Origin: Microvirga solisilvae
GTDB taxonomy: Bacteria; Pseudomonadota; Alphaproteobacteria; Rhizobiales; Beijerinckiaceae
DNA: 64,000 nucleotides
Direction: 5' to 3'
NCBI RefSeq assembly: GCF_022808595.1
Contig: NZ_JAKUCN010000004.1
Coordinates: 277,067-341,066, forward strand
A program made the position numbers and the translations under genes. The notes below the pieces were generated by a model. That model worked only from the letters and a program-made list of their open reading frames with translations. It was not told where the DNA came from and ran no database searches. Below are positions 18,161 to 27,491 of this stretch, piece after piece (position 1 is the first letter of the stretch; every line of letters starts with the position of its first letter).

Positions 18161-18195
18161 CCCTCTCCCGGGTGGGAGAGGGGCAGGGGTGAGGG
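18161..18195 (-). repeat. REP-like palindrome, copy B (inverted)
   Basis: The reverse complement reads TCCCTCACCCCTGCCCC then CTCTCCCACCCGGGAGAG, matching copy A almost base for base. It begins 10 bp after the ilvB stop and points opposite to copy C, so the two flank the DUF559 gene as inverted repeats. Confidence 0.9.
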
Positions 18196-18206
18196 AATGC
18201 CGCTTC

Positions 18207-18605
18207 ATGGTGAGAGAGCCGCGCCAATTCGCACGCAGCCTTCGCAAGACGCCCACATCTGCGGAGGACGTGCTGTGGCAGGCGCTCCGGGGACGGCGTT
18301 TCCAAGGCCTCAAGTTCAAACGGCAGGTGCCATTTCTGAATTACACCGTCGATTTTCTTTGCGTGGAGCGGAAGCTGATCGTCGAGGTCGATGGAAAGCA
18401 GCATGATTGGTATGCAGATTATGATGCCCGCAGAACGGAAGAGATTGAGCGCCATGGCTTTGCGATCATTCGCGTTACAAACGGTGATGTAATGAGCGAT
18501 TTGGACACTGTTCTGACGAGAATTGCGAAGGCAGTGGTGCCTTCTGCATCCTCTTTCCCTCACCCCTGGCCCCTCTCCCGCACGGGAGAGGGGGAAAGCG
18601 CTTGA
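18207..18605 (+). CDS. DUF559 domain nuclease-like protein
   Basis: A 132-residue protein of the DUF559 family, which has a Vsr/restriction-endonuclease-like fold. Visible are the N-terminal RSLRKTPTSAEDVLWQALRGRRFQGLKFKRQ pattern and the putative active-site strand DFLCVERKLIVEVDGKQH followed by RTEEIERHGFAIIRVTN. The ATG at 18207 lies outside REP copy B; a GTG at 18189 would start inside it. The last 18 residues (FPHPWPLSRTGEGE and neighbours) are encoded by REP copy C, so the C-terminus is repeat-derived. The true substrate is unknown. Confidence 0.88.
   Translation: MVREPRQFARSLRKTPTSAEDVLWQALRGRRFQGLKFKRQVPFLNYTVDFLCVERKLIVEVDGKQHDWYADYDARRTEEIERHGFAIIRVTNGDVMSDLDTVLTRIAKAVVPSASSFPHPWPLSRTGEGESA
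18556..18594 (+). repeat. REP-like palindrome, copy C, inside the DUF559 3' end
   Basis: TCCCTCACCCCTGGCCCC followed by CTCTCCCGCACGGGAGAG. It has the same orientation as copy A and is inverted relative to copy B. It lies within the final codons of the DUF559 gene. Confidence 0.9.
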
Positions 18606-18607
18606 TC

Positions 18608-19288
18608 ATGCCAACCCTTGTCATCGCCAACAAATGTTACTCGTCCTGGTCGCTGCGCCCCTGGCTGCTGATGAAGCAGTTCGGCATTGCCTTCGACGAG
18701 ATCACGATCCCGCTCGATCTTCCCGACACCAGGGAGAAGAACCTCAAGTATTCTCCCGCCGGTAAGGTGCCGATCCTCATCGACGGCGATGTGACCGTTT
18801 GGGAGAGCATCGCCATCATGGAATATGTGGGCGAGGTCTTCGGCGTGCCTGCTTGGCCCGAGGACCGCAAGGCTCGCGCCATGGCGCGCTCCATTGCCGC
18901 CGAGATGCATGCGGGCTTCCAGGGTCTGCGCAGCACCTGCCCGATGAATCTCGGGAAGAAGTTTGCGCAGAAGGATCGCGGCGAGGCCGTCGCAAAGGAT
19001 GTGGCGCGCTTTGCCGAAATCGTTCGCCAAGCGCGCGAGCGCTTCGGTGCGGGCGGACCGTTTCTCTTCGGCGCGTTCTCGGCGGCGGACGCCATGTATG
19101 CGCCGCTCGTCACGCGTCTCGACACCTATTCCATCGCTCTCGATGCACAGGCGCGCGCCTATGTCGATGCGATCCTTTCGCTTCCCGCCTTCCAGGAGTG
19201 GCGTGCTGAAGCGCTCAAGGAAAGTTGGATCGTCGATGCCGACGAGGTCGATGAAGAGCCGATCGAGACTTTCCGCAAAACAGCCTGA
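18608..19288 (+). CDS. Glutathione S-transferase family protein
   Basis: A 226-residue two-domain GST. The N-terminal thioredoxin-like half has KCYSSWSLRPWLLMKQFGI (Ser/Cys-type active-site region) and the glutathione-binding KVPILIDGDVTVWESIAIMEYV; the helical C-terminal half ends in an acidic DADEVDEEPIE tail. The ATG at 18608 starts 2 bp after the DUF559 stop; the TTG two codons earlier is not preferred. It sits between ilvB and ilvH with no evident pathway link. The specific substrate is unknown. Confidence 0.92.
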   Translation: MPTLVIANKCYSSWSLRPWLLMKQFGIAFDEITIPLDLPDTREKNLKYSPAGKVPILIDGDVTVWESIAIMEYVGEVFGVPAWPEDRKARAMARSIAAEMHAGFQGLRSTCPMNLGKKFAQKDRGEAVAKDVARFAEIVRQARERFGAGGPFLFGAFSAADAMYAPLVTRLDTYSIALDAQARAYVDAILSLPAFQEWRAEALKESWIVDADEVDEEPIETFRKTA

Positions 19289-19316
19289 CACCAGACAATC
19301 AAGCCGGACGACAACC

Positions 19317-19862
19317 ATGCTCCAGATGAAAACCCATTATCCCGATGCGCACCGCGTCGAGCCCGTGAACCGGCATACCCTTGCGGTGGTGGTTGACAAT
19401 GAGCCGGGCGTTCTCGCCCGCATCGCCGGCCTGTTCTCGGGCCGCGGCTACAACATCGAAAGCCTCACCGTCACGGAGACGGAGCACGAGGCGCATATCT
19501 CGCGCATCACCATCGTCACCACCGGCACGGACAGCATCATCCAGCAGATCAAGAGCCAGCTGGAACGCCTCGTTCCGGTGCACCGCGTGGTCGATCTTAC
19601 GCTTACCGGCGAAGCGGTGGAGCGCGAGCTCTGCCTCGTGAAGGTTGTGGGCAAGGGCGATCACCGCGTGGAAGCCATGCGCCTCGCATCCGCTTTCGGC
19701 GCACGCACGCTCGATGCGACGCTCACCTCTTTCGTCTACGAGTTCACCGGCACGACCGACGAGGTCGAGCGCTTCATCAAGCTGATGACGGCTGTCGGCC
19801 TCGTGGAAGTGTCGCGCACCGGCGTTGCAGCTATGTCGCGCGGTGCCGAAGGGATCATGTAA
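19317..19862 (+). CDS. ilvH: Acetolactate synthase small (regulatory) subunit
   Basis: Valine-responsive regulatory partner of IlvB. The 181-residue protein has an N-terminal ACT domain (TLAVVVDNEPGVLARIAGLFSGRGYNIESLTV) and a C-terminal domain with ELCLVKVVG and the helix KLMTAVGLVEVSRTGVAAMSRG. The ATG at 19317 is chosen because the preceding residues of the open frame are out-of-frame GST sequence. A second ATG at 19326 is possible. Only 28 bp separate it from the GST stop, so transcription probably continues from upstream. Confidence 0.96.
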   Translation: MLQMKTHYPDAHRVEPVNRHTLAVVVDNEPGVLARIAGLFSGRGYNIESLTVTETEHEAHISRITIVTTGTDSIIQQIKSQLERLVPVHRVVDLTLTGEAVERELCLVKVVGKGDHRVEAMRLASAFGARTLDATLTSFVYEFTGTTDEVERFIKLMTAVGLVEVSRTGVAAMSRGAEGIM

Positions 19863-19868
19863 AAGCCC

Positions 19869-20414
19869 TTAACCCCTGAACTCGCTCTCTTTCAGAAAGG
19901 CTTCCTCCTCCGGCGTCGTCTCTCGTTCGAGAATGGCGTTGCGGTGGGGGAAGCGGCCGAAACGGGCGACGATGTCGTGGTGGTGGCGCGCCCACTTAGC
20001 GGAATCCTCGCCGAGGGTTTCGTTCAAGGCCACCGAGCGTTCCTGATGCCGCAAGGACTCGGAATGCATGAAGGGCAGGTAGAAGAAACGGCGGAACTCC
20101 GGTTCCACCTTGTGATCGAAACCCCGCTCGATGGCGCGATCCGCGACCATCAACGCGACGGGATCGGTCTTGTAGGTCTCGCGCTGTCCCCGGAACATGT
20201 TTCGCGGGAACTGATCGAGAAGAATGATCACGGCGAGCGCGCCTTCCGGGGTGAGCTCCCATTCGTTGAGGTCACCCCGCGCGGCGGCCTCGTAGGTGGG
20301 CATGAAACGGTCACGGCAGGCCTGGTCGAAGGCATCGTCCTTCGAGAACCACTTGTCGGGTCCGGCTTCTTTCCAGAAGGCAAGGACTTCATCGGCTGTG
20401 GCGATCTGCGACAT
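19869..20414 (-). CDS. DUF924 family protein
   Basis: A 181-residue soluble helical protein with the DUF924 pattern: EVLAFWKEAGPDKWFSKDDAFD, LTPEGALAVIILLDQFPRNMFRG, FDHKVEPEFRRFFYLPFMHSE, and HHDIVARFGRFPHRNAILER. The family is TPR-like and common in proteobacteria without an assigned reaction. ATG at 20414 gives MSQIATADEVLAFW, the usual start. It is convergent with ilvH and divergent from the monooxygenase. Confidence 0.9.
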   Translation of the reverse strand: MSQIATADEVLAFWKEAGPDKWFSKDDAFDQACRDRFMPTYEAAARGDLNEWELTPEGALAVIILLDQFPRNMFRGQRETYKTDPVALMVADRAIERGFDHKVEPEFRRFFYLPFMHSESLRHQERSVALNETLGEDSAKWARHHHDIVARFGRFPHRNAILERETTPEEEAFLKESEFRG

Positions 20415-20497
20415 GACATGGCCCCTTTTCGATACGGCAAATCTGCGGTCTTCCTGCAAGACCGCGGTGATGGCTTCTATTTAGTGTGTCTCGTCTG

Positions 20498-21751
20498 ATG
20501 TCCAAGACAGGAAAGCCTCTTGACATTGCTATTGCCGGATGCGGACCGGCAGGCCTTGCCGCTGCGCTCTTCCTGTCGCGCGCTGGTCATCGCGTTACGC
20601 TTTTCGATCAGTTCGACGAGCCGCGGCCTCTCGGTTCCGGCCTGATCCTGCAACCGACCGGCCTTGCCGTTCTCGCAGAACTCGGCCTTGATGCGCAGAT
20701 CCTCGCGCTCGGCCAACGCATCGACAGATTGTATGGGCGCGTGTCCAAGACGCAGCGCATCGTTCTCGATGTTCGCTATGCGACGCTTGGGCCCGAGATG
20801 TTTGGTCTTGCCGTTCATCGCTCGGCTCTATTCTCGGTTCTTTACGATGCCGTGCGGCGTGCAGGCATTGCCGTTGAGACGGGCCGCAAGATTTCCGGCG
20901 CTGAGCGCGTCTCGGATTCCTGCCTGCGTCTGGTGCACGAAGAAGGACGCTCCTCCGGCCCGTTCGATCTCGTCATCGATGCGCTCGGTGTCCGCAGCAC
21001 GCTGACGTCGATCTTCGATCCTTCGCATAAACCGCGCGCCGATCTCACCTATGGCGCCCTGTGGGCGACGCTGCCCTGGCCTGCGCAAGGCTTCGATCTG
21101 CATTCGCTCGAACAGCGCTACGAACGCTCGAGCGCCATGATCGGCGTGCTGCCCATCGGACGCGCGCAGCCTCATGGGCCAGACCTTGCGGCGTTGTTCT
21201 GGAGCATTAAGCCGCCCTCATATCAGCAATGGCTCGATGATGGCCTCGATGCTTGGAAGAGCAATGTCCTGCGCCTGTGGCCCCAAACGGAGCCGCTTCT
21301 GAACACGATCCGGCATCCTGATGAACTGACGCTTGCTCGCTATTGCCACAGCACCTTAGCGAGCCCCATTGCCCCCGGCGCTGTCGCCATCGGCGATGCA
21401 GCCCATGCGGCGAGCCCGCAGCTGGGGCAGGGGGCGAACATGGCCCTGCTCGATGCGCGGGCGCTCGCTCTGGCTTTGGAGGAGGCCCCGGATCTGGAAA
21501 CCGCCCTCAAGGCCTATGCAAGGGCGCGGCGGCCCCATGTGCGGTTTTACCAAGCCCTTAGCTTCGGGTTTACGCCGGCCTATCAATCCGATAGCCGCTT
21601 TCTGCCGGTCCTGCGGGACTGGGTGATCGCTCCCGCGACCCGTCTGCCCGGAATTCGTAAATTCGTCGCCGCTTCCGTCGCCGGAATCGCGCTCGACCCG
21701 AGAACTCACCTGCGTCTGCCATCACCGATAAAGGAGGCGGTCAGCATGTGA
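20498..21751 (+). CDS. FAD-dependent monooxygenase (PHBH-type)
   Basis: A 417-residue flavoprotein with GxGxxG at IAIAGCGPAGLAAALFLSRAG, the internal DG-like motif region (DLVIDALGVRS), and the FAD-ribityl motif GDAAHAASPQLGQGANMALLDA near residue 300. These are the three FAD/NADPH motifs of group A aromatic hydroxylases. The ATG at 20498 is preferred over a GTG four codons upstream. The substrate is unknown; no ring-cleavage genes are nearby. It ends 200 bp before ilvC. Confidence 0.92.
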   Translation: MSKTGKPLDIAIAGCGPAGLAAALFLSRAGHRVTLFDQFDEPRPLGSGLILQPTGLAVLAELGLDAQILALGQRIDRLYGRVSKTQRIVLDVRYATLGPEMFGLAVHRSALFSVLYDAVRRAGIAVETGRKISGAERVSDSCLRLVHEEGRSSGPFDLVIDALGVRSTLTSIFDPSHKPRADLTYGALWATLPWPAQGFDLHSLEQRYERSSAMIGVLPIGRAQPHGPDLAALFWSIKPPSYQQWLDDGLDAWKSNVLRLWPQTEPLLNTIRHPDELTLARYCHSTLASPIAPGAVAIGDAAHAASPQLGQGANMALLDARALALALEEAPDLETALKAYARARRPHVRFYQALSFGFTPAYQSDSRFLPVLRDWVIAPATRLPGIRKFVAASVAGIALDPRTHLRLPSPIKEAVSM

Positions 21752-21946
21752 GGTGAAGACAAGGTTCGTTGCTCCGGCAACGGCCTTCTGCACCAAGTGC
21801 GCAGCATTTGATGCAAAAACAGCTTGTCAGCGCAGTTTTGTTCGCTAAAAGCGGCGCCAGACAAATAATTGTTGCGCAAATCCTCGAAAAGGGCGTGTGC
21901 AACACAACGAAGACCGGGCCGAAAGCCCCCTGAACACAAGGACTAG

Positions 21947-22972
<1,026 letters not shown>

Positions 22973-22994
22973 TCTCGCACAATCGCGAACGAAA

Positions 22995-23025
22995 AAGGGG
23001 CGGAAATTTCCGCCCCTTCTTTTTT
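22995..23025 (+). terminator. Intrinsic terminator of ilvC
   Basis: AAGGGGCGGAAATTTCCGCCCCTT is a perfect self-complementary hairpin followed by CTTTTTT, 20 bp after the ilvC stop. Confidence 0.92.
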
Positions 23026-23041
23026 GTCTGTCTTTAGCGGA

Positions 23042-23395
23042 TCAGAGCGAGTGCCCGACCAGGGAGGCCACCGCGATAAGCGCGCAGAGATGAAAGCCCA
23101 CGCTCGGGCGGCGGCGGATCCAGAAATGGAAGAGGCCGGCGCAGGCTGTCAGCACCACAAGCAGAAGCCAGGTGCCCTGAGCGATGTGGTTCATACTCAT
23201 CACACCACCCAGCGTCTTGCCGACGGTCCAAGTGTCGACAAACCAGAGAGCGGCGAACAGGATGGCTGCGATCTTCCACTCGTAGTGGCGCCAGGTTTCC
23301 GGCAGGCCAGCCATGGTGAGTTCGGTCGGGATCTGCTCTTCCAGGGAATCGTCTTCGTCGTACCAGGCGTACGTGTGTTGAGGGACCTGTCCCAT
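23042..23395 (-). CDS. Hypothetical small membrane protein
   Basis: A 117-residue protein with an acidic N-terminal half (DEDDSLEEQIPTE) and three hydrophobic stretches: WKIAAILFAALWFVDTW, GTWLLLVVLTACAGLFHFW, and GFHLCALIAVASLVGH. I do not recognise the family. A 15-bp perfect inverted repeat lies 8 bp upstream of its start and includes its CGGAAG ribosome-binding region, so expression is probably regulated at that site. It is convergent with ilvC. Confidence 0.7.
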   Translation of the reverse strand: MGQVPQHTYAWYDEDDSLEEQIPTELTMAGLPETWRHYEWKIAAILFAALWFVDTWTVGKTLGGVMSMNHIAQGTWLLLVVLTACAGLFHFWIRRRPSVGFHLCALIAVASLVGHSL

Positions 23396-23402
23396 GGCAA
23401 TG

Positions 23403-23441
23403 CTTCCGTAATGTTATATCTTGGCAATAACATTACGGAAG
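23403..23441. promoter_or_regulatory. Long perfect inverted repeat upstream of a membrane protein gene
   Basis: CTTCCGTAATGTTAT (23403-23417) and ATAACATTACGGAAG (23427-23441) form a perfect 15-bp inverted repeat with a 9-nt spacer. The GTAATGTTAT/ATAACATTAC halves resemble metalloregulator (Zur-type) half-sites; this is a resemblance only. It could act as an operator or as an RNA hairpin that hides the ribosome site. Confidence 0.7.
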
Positions 23442-23501
23442 GCATTTGCCACCTCCGGGAATGAAGGGGATTTAATCAGGAAAACTGAAAATAGGCCGTT
23501 C

Positions 23502-23657
23502 TTACTGCTGGTTGCTCTTGGTGTTGGCGGCCTTGTTGTTGTCCTGCTTGCCGGGGTCCTTGCGATTCTTCATCGTGCCGCCGGAGCCGCGGATGTGATC
23601 GCCCGGATGCTTCTTGCTCTCGCCCGAGTTGTCGCCGTTCATCTTGCCTTTGCCCAT
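23502..23657 (-). CDS. Hypothetical small basic protein
   Basis: A 51-residue very hydrophilic protein (MGKGKMNGDNSGESKKHPGD ... KDPGKQDNNKAANTKSNQQ) rich in Lys, Asn, Gly and Asp. It has no hydrophobic core and is probably disordered. GGAGG seven bases before the ATG supports real translation. I do not recognise a family; its composition recalls small stress-associated disordered proteins. Confidence 0.6.
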   Translation of the reverse strand: MGKGKMNGDNSGESKKHPGDHIRGSGGTMKNRKDPGKQDNNKAANTKSNQQ

Positions 23658-23711
23658 GGGAAACCTCCGTTGCAATGGGAGGTCAATGAGCCTCGGCAAG
23701 CCCGGTTCCCC

Positions 23712-24233
23712 TCACCAGGCCAGATAGCGCGCGAGGCCCGAGCCGGGTGCAAGGAGGGCGAAAGCCCAGACAGAGGCCGAGGCCATGTTGGCGGATTGAA
23801 AGAGCACGCGCGGCATCAGGAAGATGCCGGCAACAAGGGGGACGACGGCCCGCGTCGGGCCGAAGAAGCGGCCGAGGAAAACTGCCCAGGGGCCGAAACG
23901 CTCGAAGAACCTCTCGCCTCTCTCAATGAGGCCCGGGTTCCGCGAGAGAGGCCAGACGGCATAAGCCTTCTTCTTCACCTTGAAGCCGATCTCGTATGAG
24001 AGCCAGGCGCTCAGGAAAGCGCCTGTCGCCGCGCCCAGCCAGACCTGCCAGAACGGAACCTCCGCCGCCGCCAGCGCGAAGCCCACAGCCACGAGAATGC
24101 CAATCATCGGCAGAACGAGGGAAATGAAAGCAAAGGATTCCGCAAAGGTCATGATGGCCACGATCAAGGGCGCATAGGCCTGATGGGCGCGGATGAAATC
24201 CAGGATGGCGGTGGTGACAGTGTCGAGGTTCAC
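23712..24233 (-). CDS. DedA/SNARE-associated family membrane protein
   Basis: DedA proteins are inner-membrane proteins linked to lipid flipping and membrane integrity. The protein (about 173 residues) has the hallmark AESFAFISLVLPMIGILVAVGFA, a polar region GLIERGERFFERFGPWAVFLGRFFGPTRAVVPLVAG containing the conserved F-GR-x-P-R motif, and hydrophobic helices at both ends. The start is uncertain: GTG at 24233 has AAAGGA upstream, while an ATG at 24275 would add 14 residues. It diverges from pdxY. Confidence 0.88.
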   Translation of the reverse strand: MNLDTVTTAILDFIRAHQAYAPLIVAIMTFAESFAFISLVLPMIGILVAVGFALAAAEVPFWQVWLGAATGAFLSAWLSYEIGFKVKKKAYAVWPLSRNPGLIERGERFFERFGPWAVFLGRFFGPTRAVVPLVAGIFLMPRVLFQSANMASASVWAFALLAPGSGLARYLAW

Positions 24234-24376
24234 GGGGCGTCCTTTCGCGTGCCCTTGTAAACCATGGCGGGGCATGGGGCCACATCTCGCCTTCCGTGAT
24301 GAAAAAGATCACATCACGTCATTTGAAGCAGGATCGCCGATGCGCTAACCCAAGGGGGAGAAGGGGGCCTTACGCC

Positions 24377-25225
24377 ATGAATGTTCTCTCGATCCAGTCG
24401 CATGTCGCCTATGGTCATGTGGGCAATGCATCCGCTGTCTTTCCGATGCAGCGCCTCGGCGTCGAGGTCTGGCCCATCCATACGGTGCAGTTCTCCAACC
24501 ATACGGGCTACGGTTCCTGGAAAGGCCGCGTCTTCGACGGTCCTGCCATCGAGGAGCTTGTCGAGGGCATCGCCGAGCGTGGCGTGCTTGAGCGGTGCGA
24601 CGGCGTGCTCTCCGGCTATATGGGCTCCGCCGATATCGGCAACGCAATCCTCTCCGCCGTGGCGCGGGTGCGAGCCCTCAACCCCGAGGCGCTTTATTGC
24701 TGCGATCCGGTGATCGGCGATGTGGGACGCGGTGTCTTCGTGCGCCCAGGCATTCCGGAATTCATGCGCGATCAGGCTGTGCCCGCCGCCGACATCATCA
24801 CGCCGAACCAGTTCGAGCTGGATTATCTCTCAGGACAAACGACGCAGACCTTGAGCGACGTGAAGCAGGCGGTCTCCGCCGTGCAGAAGCTCGGCCCCAA
24901 GGCCGTGCTCGTGACATCGGTCGAGGCAAAGGAGACGCCCTCAGATGCCATCGATCTCATCGCAGGCGAAGGCGGGCGCTTCTGGCGCGTGCGCACGCCG
25001 AAGCTCTCCTTGAGCGTGAATGGGGCGGGTGATGCCATCGCCGCTCTCTTCTTCGTGCACTACGCCCGTTCCCGCTCCGCCGCGACGGCTCTTGCCGAAG
25101 CATCCGCCTCTGTCTACGGCTTGTTGAAGCGCACGGAGGAAGCAGGGTCGCGCGAGATCCTCACCATCGCAGCGCAGGACGAGTTCGTTTCGCCCACTCA
25201 CCGTTTCACGCCGGAAGAGGTTTGA
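24377..25225 (+). CDS. pdxY: Pyridoxal kinase
   Basis: Phosphorylates pyridoxal to PLP in the B6 salvage pathway. The 282-residue ribokinase-fold protein shows [44 protein letters not shown] at the N-terminus, [29 protein letters not shown] and the anion-hole [12 protein letters not shown]. Length is close to E. coli PdxY (287). ATG at 24377 follows AAGGGGG. It ends 5 bp before the PhzF gene, so the two are co-transcribed. Confidence 0.94.
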   Translation: MNVLSIQSHVAYGHVGNASAVFPMQRLGVEVWPIHTVQFSNHTGYGSWKGRVFDGPAIEELVEGIAERGVLERCDGVLSGYMGSADIGNAILSAVARVRALNPEALYCCDPVIGDVGRGVFVRPGIPEFMRDQAVPAADIITPNQFELDYLSGQTTQTLSDVKQAVSAVQKLGPKAVLVTSVEAKETPSDAIDLIAGEGGRFWRVRTPKLSLSVNGAGDAIAALFFVHYARSRSAATALAEASASVYGLLKRTEEAGSREILTIAAQDEFVSPTHRFTPEEV

Positions 25226-25230
25226 TCCGC

Positions 25231-26136
25231 ATGAATCGTCGCTTCATCACACTCGATGTGTTCACATCGGAGCGTTTCGCCGGAAATCCTTTGGCCGTCG
25301 TGCTCGATGCGGAAGGCCTCGACGATGCCCGCATGCAGATTATCGCGAAGGAGTTCAACCTCTCCGAGACGGTCTTCGTGTTCCCGCCGGAGGATCCGCA
25401 CCAGCGCGCCGACATCCGCATCTTCACGGTTGCACGGGAGCTTCCGTTCGCTGGTCATCCCACGGTGGGAACAGCAGTGCTACTCGCGTTGCTCGACCGG
25501 AACGGCGAGCCGGGCGCCGTGGCTTTCGGCTTGAAGGAAAAAGTCGGCATTGTGCCCTGCGTGGCTGAGGTGAGGGATGCATTGAGCGGCGTGGCGCGCT
25601 TCCGCTTGCCGCGTCTTCCGTTCTCCTGGGGCGAGGGCAAGGAGAGCACCGATTGCGCCTGGGCGCTTGGTCTCGATCCGAAGGAAATCGGTTTCGCGCG
25701 TCATGTGCCGAGCAGGCATTCCGCGGGTGTCGCTTACGATCTCGTGCCGGTCGCATCGCTCGATGCCCTGGCGCGCGCCTATCCGAAGGGTGAGGCCTTC
25801 GACAAGGCCTTCTCCGACAGCGATCATCCGGCGGCTTACGTGTATACGCGCGTGCCGAATGCGGAGGGCTTGCGCTTCCGCGCTCGCATGTTCGGTCCCG
25901 GCATGGGCGTCCTCGAGGATCCGGCGACCGGCTCGGCGGCAGCGGCTTTCACCGGCGCGCTCATGCAATGCGAGCCTCTGGGCGATGGCGAGCACAACAT
26001 CGTCATCGAGCAGGGCGTCGAGATGGGACGCCCGAGCGAGATCCGCTTGCAAATGACGATCAAGAACGGTGCGCTCGTTTCCGCCGAGATTGGCGGCGGC
26101 GCCGTCATGGTCATGCGCGGCGAGATCGTCGCGTGA
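25231..26136 (+). CDS. PhzF family isomerase-like protein
   Basis: A 301-residue PhzF-type two-lobed diaminopimelate-epimerase-fold protein. Typical motifs are the N-terminal [26 protein letters not shown], the catalytic-Glu region [28 protein letters not shown], and [15 protein letters not shown]. PhzF itself isomerises DHHA in phenazine synthesis, but most family members act on other metabolites, and no phenazine genes are here. It follows pdxY and overlaps the next gene's possible GTG start. Confidence 0.92.
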   Translation: MNRRFITLDVFTSERFAGNPLAVVLDAEGLDDARMQIIAKEFNLSETVFVFPPEDPHQRADIRIFTVARELPFAGHPTVGTAVLLALLDRNGEPGAVAFGLKEKVGIVPCVAEVRDALSGVARFRLPRLPFSWGEGKESTDCAWALGLDPKEIGFARHVPSRHSAGVAYDLVPVASLDALARAYPKGEAFDKAFSDSDHPAAYVYTRVPNAEGLRFRARMFGPGMGVLEDPATGSAAAAFTGALMQCEPLGDGEHNIVIEQGVEMGRPSEIRLQMTIKNGALVSAEIGGGAVMVMRGEIVA

Positions 26137-26846
26137 AGCGCGATCTCATGATCCATCGCGTCTCGCGGGTCGAGGCGCGCTGCGTGCCCATGACATGGGA
26201 ATGGGCCGAGCAGAACCGCGAGCTCATCGCGGCGAACTGGAAACGCCGCACCGCGGACAAGCCGAAGATGTTCAATGGGCGCGTGCTGCTGCTCAACAAT
26301 GTGGAATTCGAGCAGGATCTGCTGCGCAACACCTATTTCGAAACCGATTACGCGGATTTCGTCGCGTGGATCGACAATCAATATCCGGACGACACCATCG
26401 CCAACGGCTTCGCCATGGGCGCGCTGCGCGGATCGGACGGCGCCTTCATCTGCGGAATCATGGGCGCGCATACGACGAATGCGGGCCGCATCTATTTCGC
26501 CGCAGGCACGCCCGATCTGTCGGACCTCAGACCCGATGGCACCGTCGATCTCGCAACGAGCCTCATTCGCGAGTTGGAAGAGGAAACAGGGCTGCGGGAA
26601 GGCGATTTTCACGTCGACGATGAATGGATCATCGTCCAGCGTTGGCCGACCATCGCGCTCATGCGCATGGTGACCATGCCCGTGACGGCGGAGGAGGGCG
26701 CGAAGATCATTCGCGCCAACATCGCCAAGGACCCGGAGCCGGAATTGCAGGACGTTAAGATCGTCCGCGGCTTGGAGGACATCGATCCGAAGACGATGCC
26801 CTTATTCCTTCAAACCTTCTTCGAGTGGGTCTTCACTCACACATAA
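26133..26846 (+). CDS. NUDIX-fold hydrolase-like protein
   Basis: A 237-residue protein. The Nudix box second half RELEEETGL is intact, but the first half reads LRPDGTVDLATSLI and does not carry the Gly and Glu at the expected spacing. N-terminal KMFNGRVLLLNNVEFEQDLL and GRIYFAAGTPDLSDL fit NUDIX strands. The GTG at 26133 overlaps the PhzF stop (GTGA); an ATG at 26148 is the alternative. It is probably the third gene of the pdxY operon. The substrate is unknown and activity may differ from standard Nudix enzymes. Confidence 0.8.
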   Translation: MKRDLMIHRVSRVEARCVPMTWEWAEQNRELIAANWKRRTADKPKMFNGRVLLLNNVEFEQDLLRNTYFETDYADFVAWIDNQYPDDTIANGFAMGALRGSDGAFICGIMGAHTTNAGRIYFAAGTPDLSDLRPDGTVDLATSLIRELEEETGLREGDFHVDDEWIIVQRWPTIALMRMVTMPVTAEEGAKIIRANIAKDPEPELQDVKIVRGLEDIDPKTMPLFLQTFFEWVFTHT

Positions 26847-27166
26847 CCGTGACGGGCCTTCGTCGCCCTGATCATGCGCTGGGCCTCCGCATCGCGTCCG
26901 GCAGCGCAAGCCGCTTCCGCTTGGCCGATTTCCTTGTCGACCCGGTTGTAGACCGACTGGCCCACATGGCCCATGGCGAGGTCGTTGCTCATCACGGCCC
27001 GATAGCGGGCGATCTCAGCCCCGCAGCCGGAGCCTTCCGGCATGCGGAAGCTCGAGGGTGTGACGCTCGTATTGGCCGGGGTGGGGCCGGAGGCTGTCTG
27101 GTTGCAGGCGGCAAGCGGCAGGGCTGCCAGACCGGTCAGGCACAGGCTGCGGATCGCGTTCTTCAT
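26837..27166 (-). CDS. Hypothetical lipoprotein
   Basis: A 109-residue precursor whose signal ends in the lipobox LPLAAC, so the mature protein should be lipid-anchored. The mature part contains two more cysteines (GSGCGAE; EAACAAG) that may form a disulfide, and a helical core NDLAMGHVGQSVYNRVDKEIGQAEA. AGGTG upstream supports ATG 27166, though ATG 27169 is adjacent. Its last bases overlap the convergent NUDIX gene by 10 bp. No family recognised. Confidence 0.75.
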   Translation of the reverse strand: MKNAIRSLCLTGLAALPLAACNQTASGPTPANTSVTPSSFRMPEGSGCGAEIARYRAVMSNDLAMGHVGQSVYNRVDKEIGQAEAACAAGRDAEAQRMIRATKARHGYV

Positions 27167-27395
27167 CATGGGCACCTCATGCTGGGTTGGATGGTCGGAG
27201 TAAAAGCCGAGCTTGCCTTGATCTAGAGCATTTCAGCGGCCGTCCAGGGCAGGGGCCTTCAGGGTATTTCCTATACAATCGTCGAGGTTCCCGCTTTTCG
27301 TTTGTTTCAAGCGCTTGCCATTCCACGGACCGCCCGTTACAACCATGCCCGTTGTTCGCGGGCTTGCGCCGCGGCTTTTGGAGGAATGGGCAGCG

Positions 27396-27491
27396 ATGGC
27401 AATCGGCTCCCACAGCGCTGGAATGAACGGCACCGCTTCTGCGGCCGGCCGCGCGCTTCTCCTTGGCCTCCTTCTCCTTAGCTGCCCCTGA
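27396..27491 (+). CDS. leuA leader peptide (attenuator)
   Basis: A 31-codon frame preceded by GGAGGA contains LLLGLLLL near its end, seven leucine codons within eight, then SCP and a TGA that falls inside the terminator stem. Directly downstream is an intrinsic terminator and then leuA, the leucine-committed enzyme. This is the expected form of a leu attenuator. Alternative in-frame starts exist at 27345 and 27423. Confidence 0.82.
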   Translation: MAIGSHSAGMNGTASAAGRALLLGLLLLSCP

